Part shown: positions 4,928-5,698 of the stretch, piece by piece
How positions within the stretch are numbered: the first letter of the stretch is position 1
How the letters are laid out: each line of letters begins with the position of its first letter
DNA from: Betaproteobacteria bacterium
Lineage (GTDB): Bacteria > Pseudomonadota > Gammaproteobacteria > Burkholderiales > SG8-41
DNA: 5,698 bases
Direction of reading: 5' to 3'
Assembly: GCA_029883965.1 (NCBI GenBank)
Contig: JAOUIN010000154.1
Coordinates: 1 to 5,698, forward strand
The notes under the pieces: generated by a model
Seen by the model: only the letters and a program-made list of their open reading frames with translations
Told to the model about the DNA's origin: nothing
Databases searched by the model: none
Translations under genes and position numbers: made by a program

Positions 4928-5698
4928 ATGGACGTCATTGCATCACTATTCTCCAATCTCGCACTGGGTTTCGAGACCGCAGTTTCATTTCAAAACCTGA
5001 CTTATTGTTTCATCGGCGTATTCGTCGGCACGCTCGTGGGGGTACTGCCGGGCATCGGCCCGCTGGCCGCGATCGCGATGTTGCTGCCCGCGACGTTCAA
5101 CCTGCCTCCGGTCGGTGCGCTGATCATGCTGGCCGGTATTTACTACGGCACGCAGTACGGCGGTTCGACGACTTCGATCCTGGTGAACCTGCCGGGTGAG
5201 TCGGCCTCAGTGGTGACCTGTATCGACGGTTATCAGATGGCCAAGAACGGCCGTGCCGGCCCGGCACTGGCGATTGCCGCAGTAGGTTCATTCTTTGCCG
5301 GCACCGTGGGTACGATTTTGATCGCGGTTGCAGGACCACCACTGGCCGAGATGGCACTGAAATTCGGTGCACCGGAGTATTTCTCGCTGATGTGCATGGG
5401 TCTGATCGCTTCTGCCGTGCTCGCCAGCGGTTCGATGCTGAAGGCCATATCGATGATTTTCCTCGGCCTGCTGTTCGGCATCGTCGGCACCGATGTCAAC
5501 TCGGGCATGTCGCGCTTCACCTTCGGCATGTCGGGACTGGCGGACGGTCTAAGCTTCGTCGTTGTCGCCATGGGTCTGTTCGGCTTCAGCGAAATCCTGT
5601 CCAACCTTGAAAAAGGCCAGGACAAGGCCAGCCGCGAGCTGCTGACCAACAAGATCGAACATCTGTATCCGACGCTGCACGACATCAAGATCTGCATG
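4928..5698 (+). CDS. tctA: TctA family large membrane subunit of a tripartite tricarboxylate transporter (3' end outside the window)
   Basis: The frame from ATG 4928 is open for 257 codons to the last base; TctA proteins are usually about 500 residues, so roughly half is present. Hallmarks are visible: GTLVGVLPGIGP (34-45), the first TctA signature, then AIAMLLPATF, and IYYGTQYGGSTTSILVNLPGE (71-91), the strongly conserved loop with GGSTTS. Further hydrophobic segments follow (ALAIAAVGSFFAGTVGT; GLIASAVLASGSM; MIFLGLLFGIVGTD). TctA is the multi-helix inner-membrane permease core, with two internally related halves; the window ends within the first half, after the NKIEHLYP stretch. GGAG at 4917-4920, inside the end of tctB, lies 7 nt before the ATG and should drive coupled translation. 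The substrate is set mainly by the Bug receptor and is unknown. Confidence 0.93.
   Translation, partial: MDVIASLFSNLALGFETAVSFQNLTYCFIGVFVGTLVGVLPGIGPLAAIAMLLPATFNLPPVGALIMLAGIYYGTQYGGSTTSILVNLPGESASVVTCIDGYQMAKNGRAGPALAIAAVGSFFAGTVGTILIAVAGPPLAEMALKFGAPEYFSLMCMGLIASAVLASGSMLKAISMIFLGLLFGIVGTDVNSGMSRFTFGMSGLADGLSFVVVAMGLFGFSEILSNLEKGQDKASRELLTNKIEHLYPTLHDIKICM

Noticed and set aside
5233..5697. 154-codon open frame on the - strand opposite tctA
   Set aside because: The + strand encodes unmistakable TctA sequence; the reverse frame is a by-product of its composition.

Overview
The window is about 59-60% GC by eye, and every gene lies on the + strand. A Bug-type periplasmic receptor followed by TctB and TctA, next to an alpha/beta hydrolase, a fumarase/aspartase-superfamily lyase and a D-2-hydroxyacid dehydrogenase, is an arrangement typical of Betaproteobacteria, especially Burkholderiales (Alcaligenaceae, Comamonadaceae and relatives). 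That assignment comes from gene content, not from a marker gene.

Layout: the 3' part of an alpha/beta hydrolase gene (1-543) is followed after 17 nt by an adenylosuccinate-lyase-like enzyme (561-1925). A short AT-rich spacer with a plausible promoter comes next, then a D-2-hydroxyacid dehydrogenase (1979-2956), a Bug/TctC-type solute-binding protein (3024-4010), a 467-nt non-coding interval (4011-4477), TctB (4478-4924, TTG start) and the first 257 codons of TctA (4928 to the window end). TctA has no stop in the window.

Together the genes look like an uptake-and-catabolism locus for an organic acid. The Bug protein would capture a carboxylate in the periplasm and TctAB would carry it through the inner membrane. 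The hydrolase, lyase and dehydrogenase could then hydrolyse, cleave (possibly releasing fumarate) and oxidise or reduce it. The substrate cannot be read from the sequence.

The most unusual part is the interval between the receptor gene and tctB. Every other spacer is 3-67 nt, but this one is 467 nt. It has lower GC (213 of 410 bases, 52%, counted by hand over 4041-4450), no convincing reading frame, and a dense series of long-range and local inverted repeats from 4036 to 4446. The right edge meets the tetranucleotide ATGA, just ahead of the tctB ribosome binding site. A core around 4154-4177 resembles, from memory, the HEARO RNA family, the omega RNA that guides IscB nucleases. My leading hypothesis is an ORF-less HEARO/omega-RNA-like mobile RNA element inserted in a transporter operon. 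The structured RNA is well supported by complementarity; the family name is tentative.
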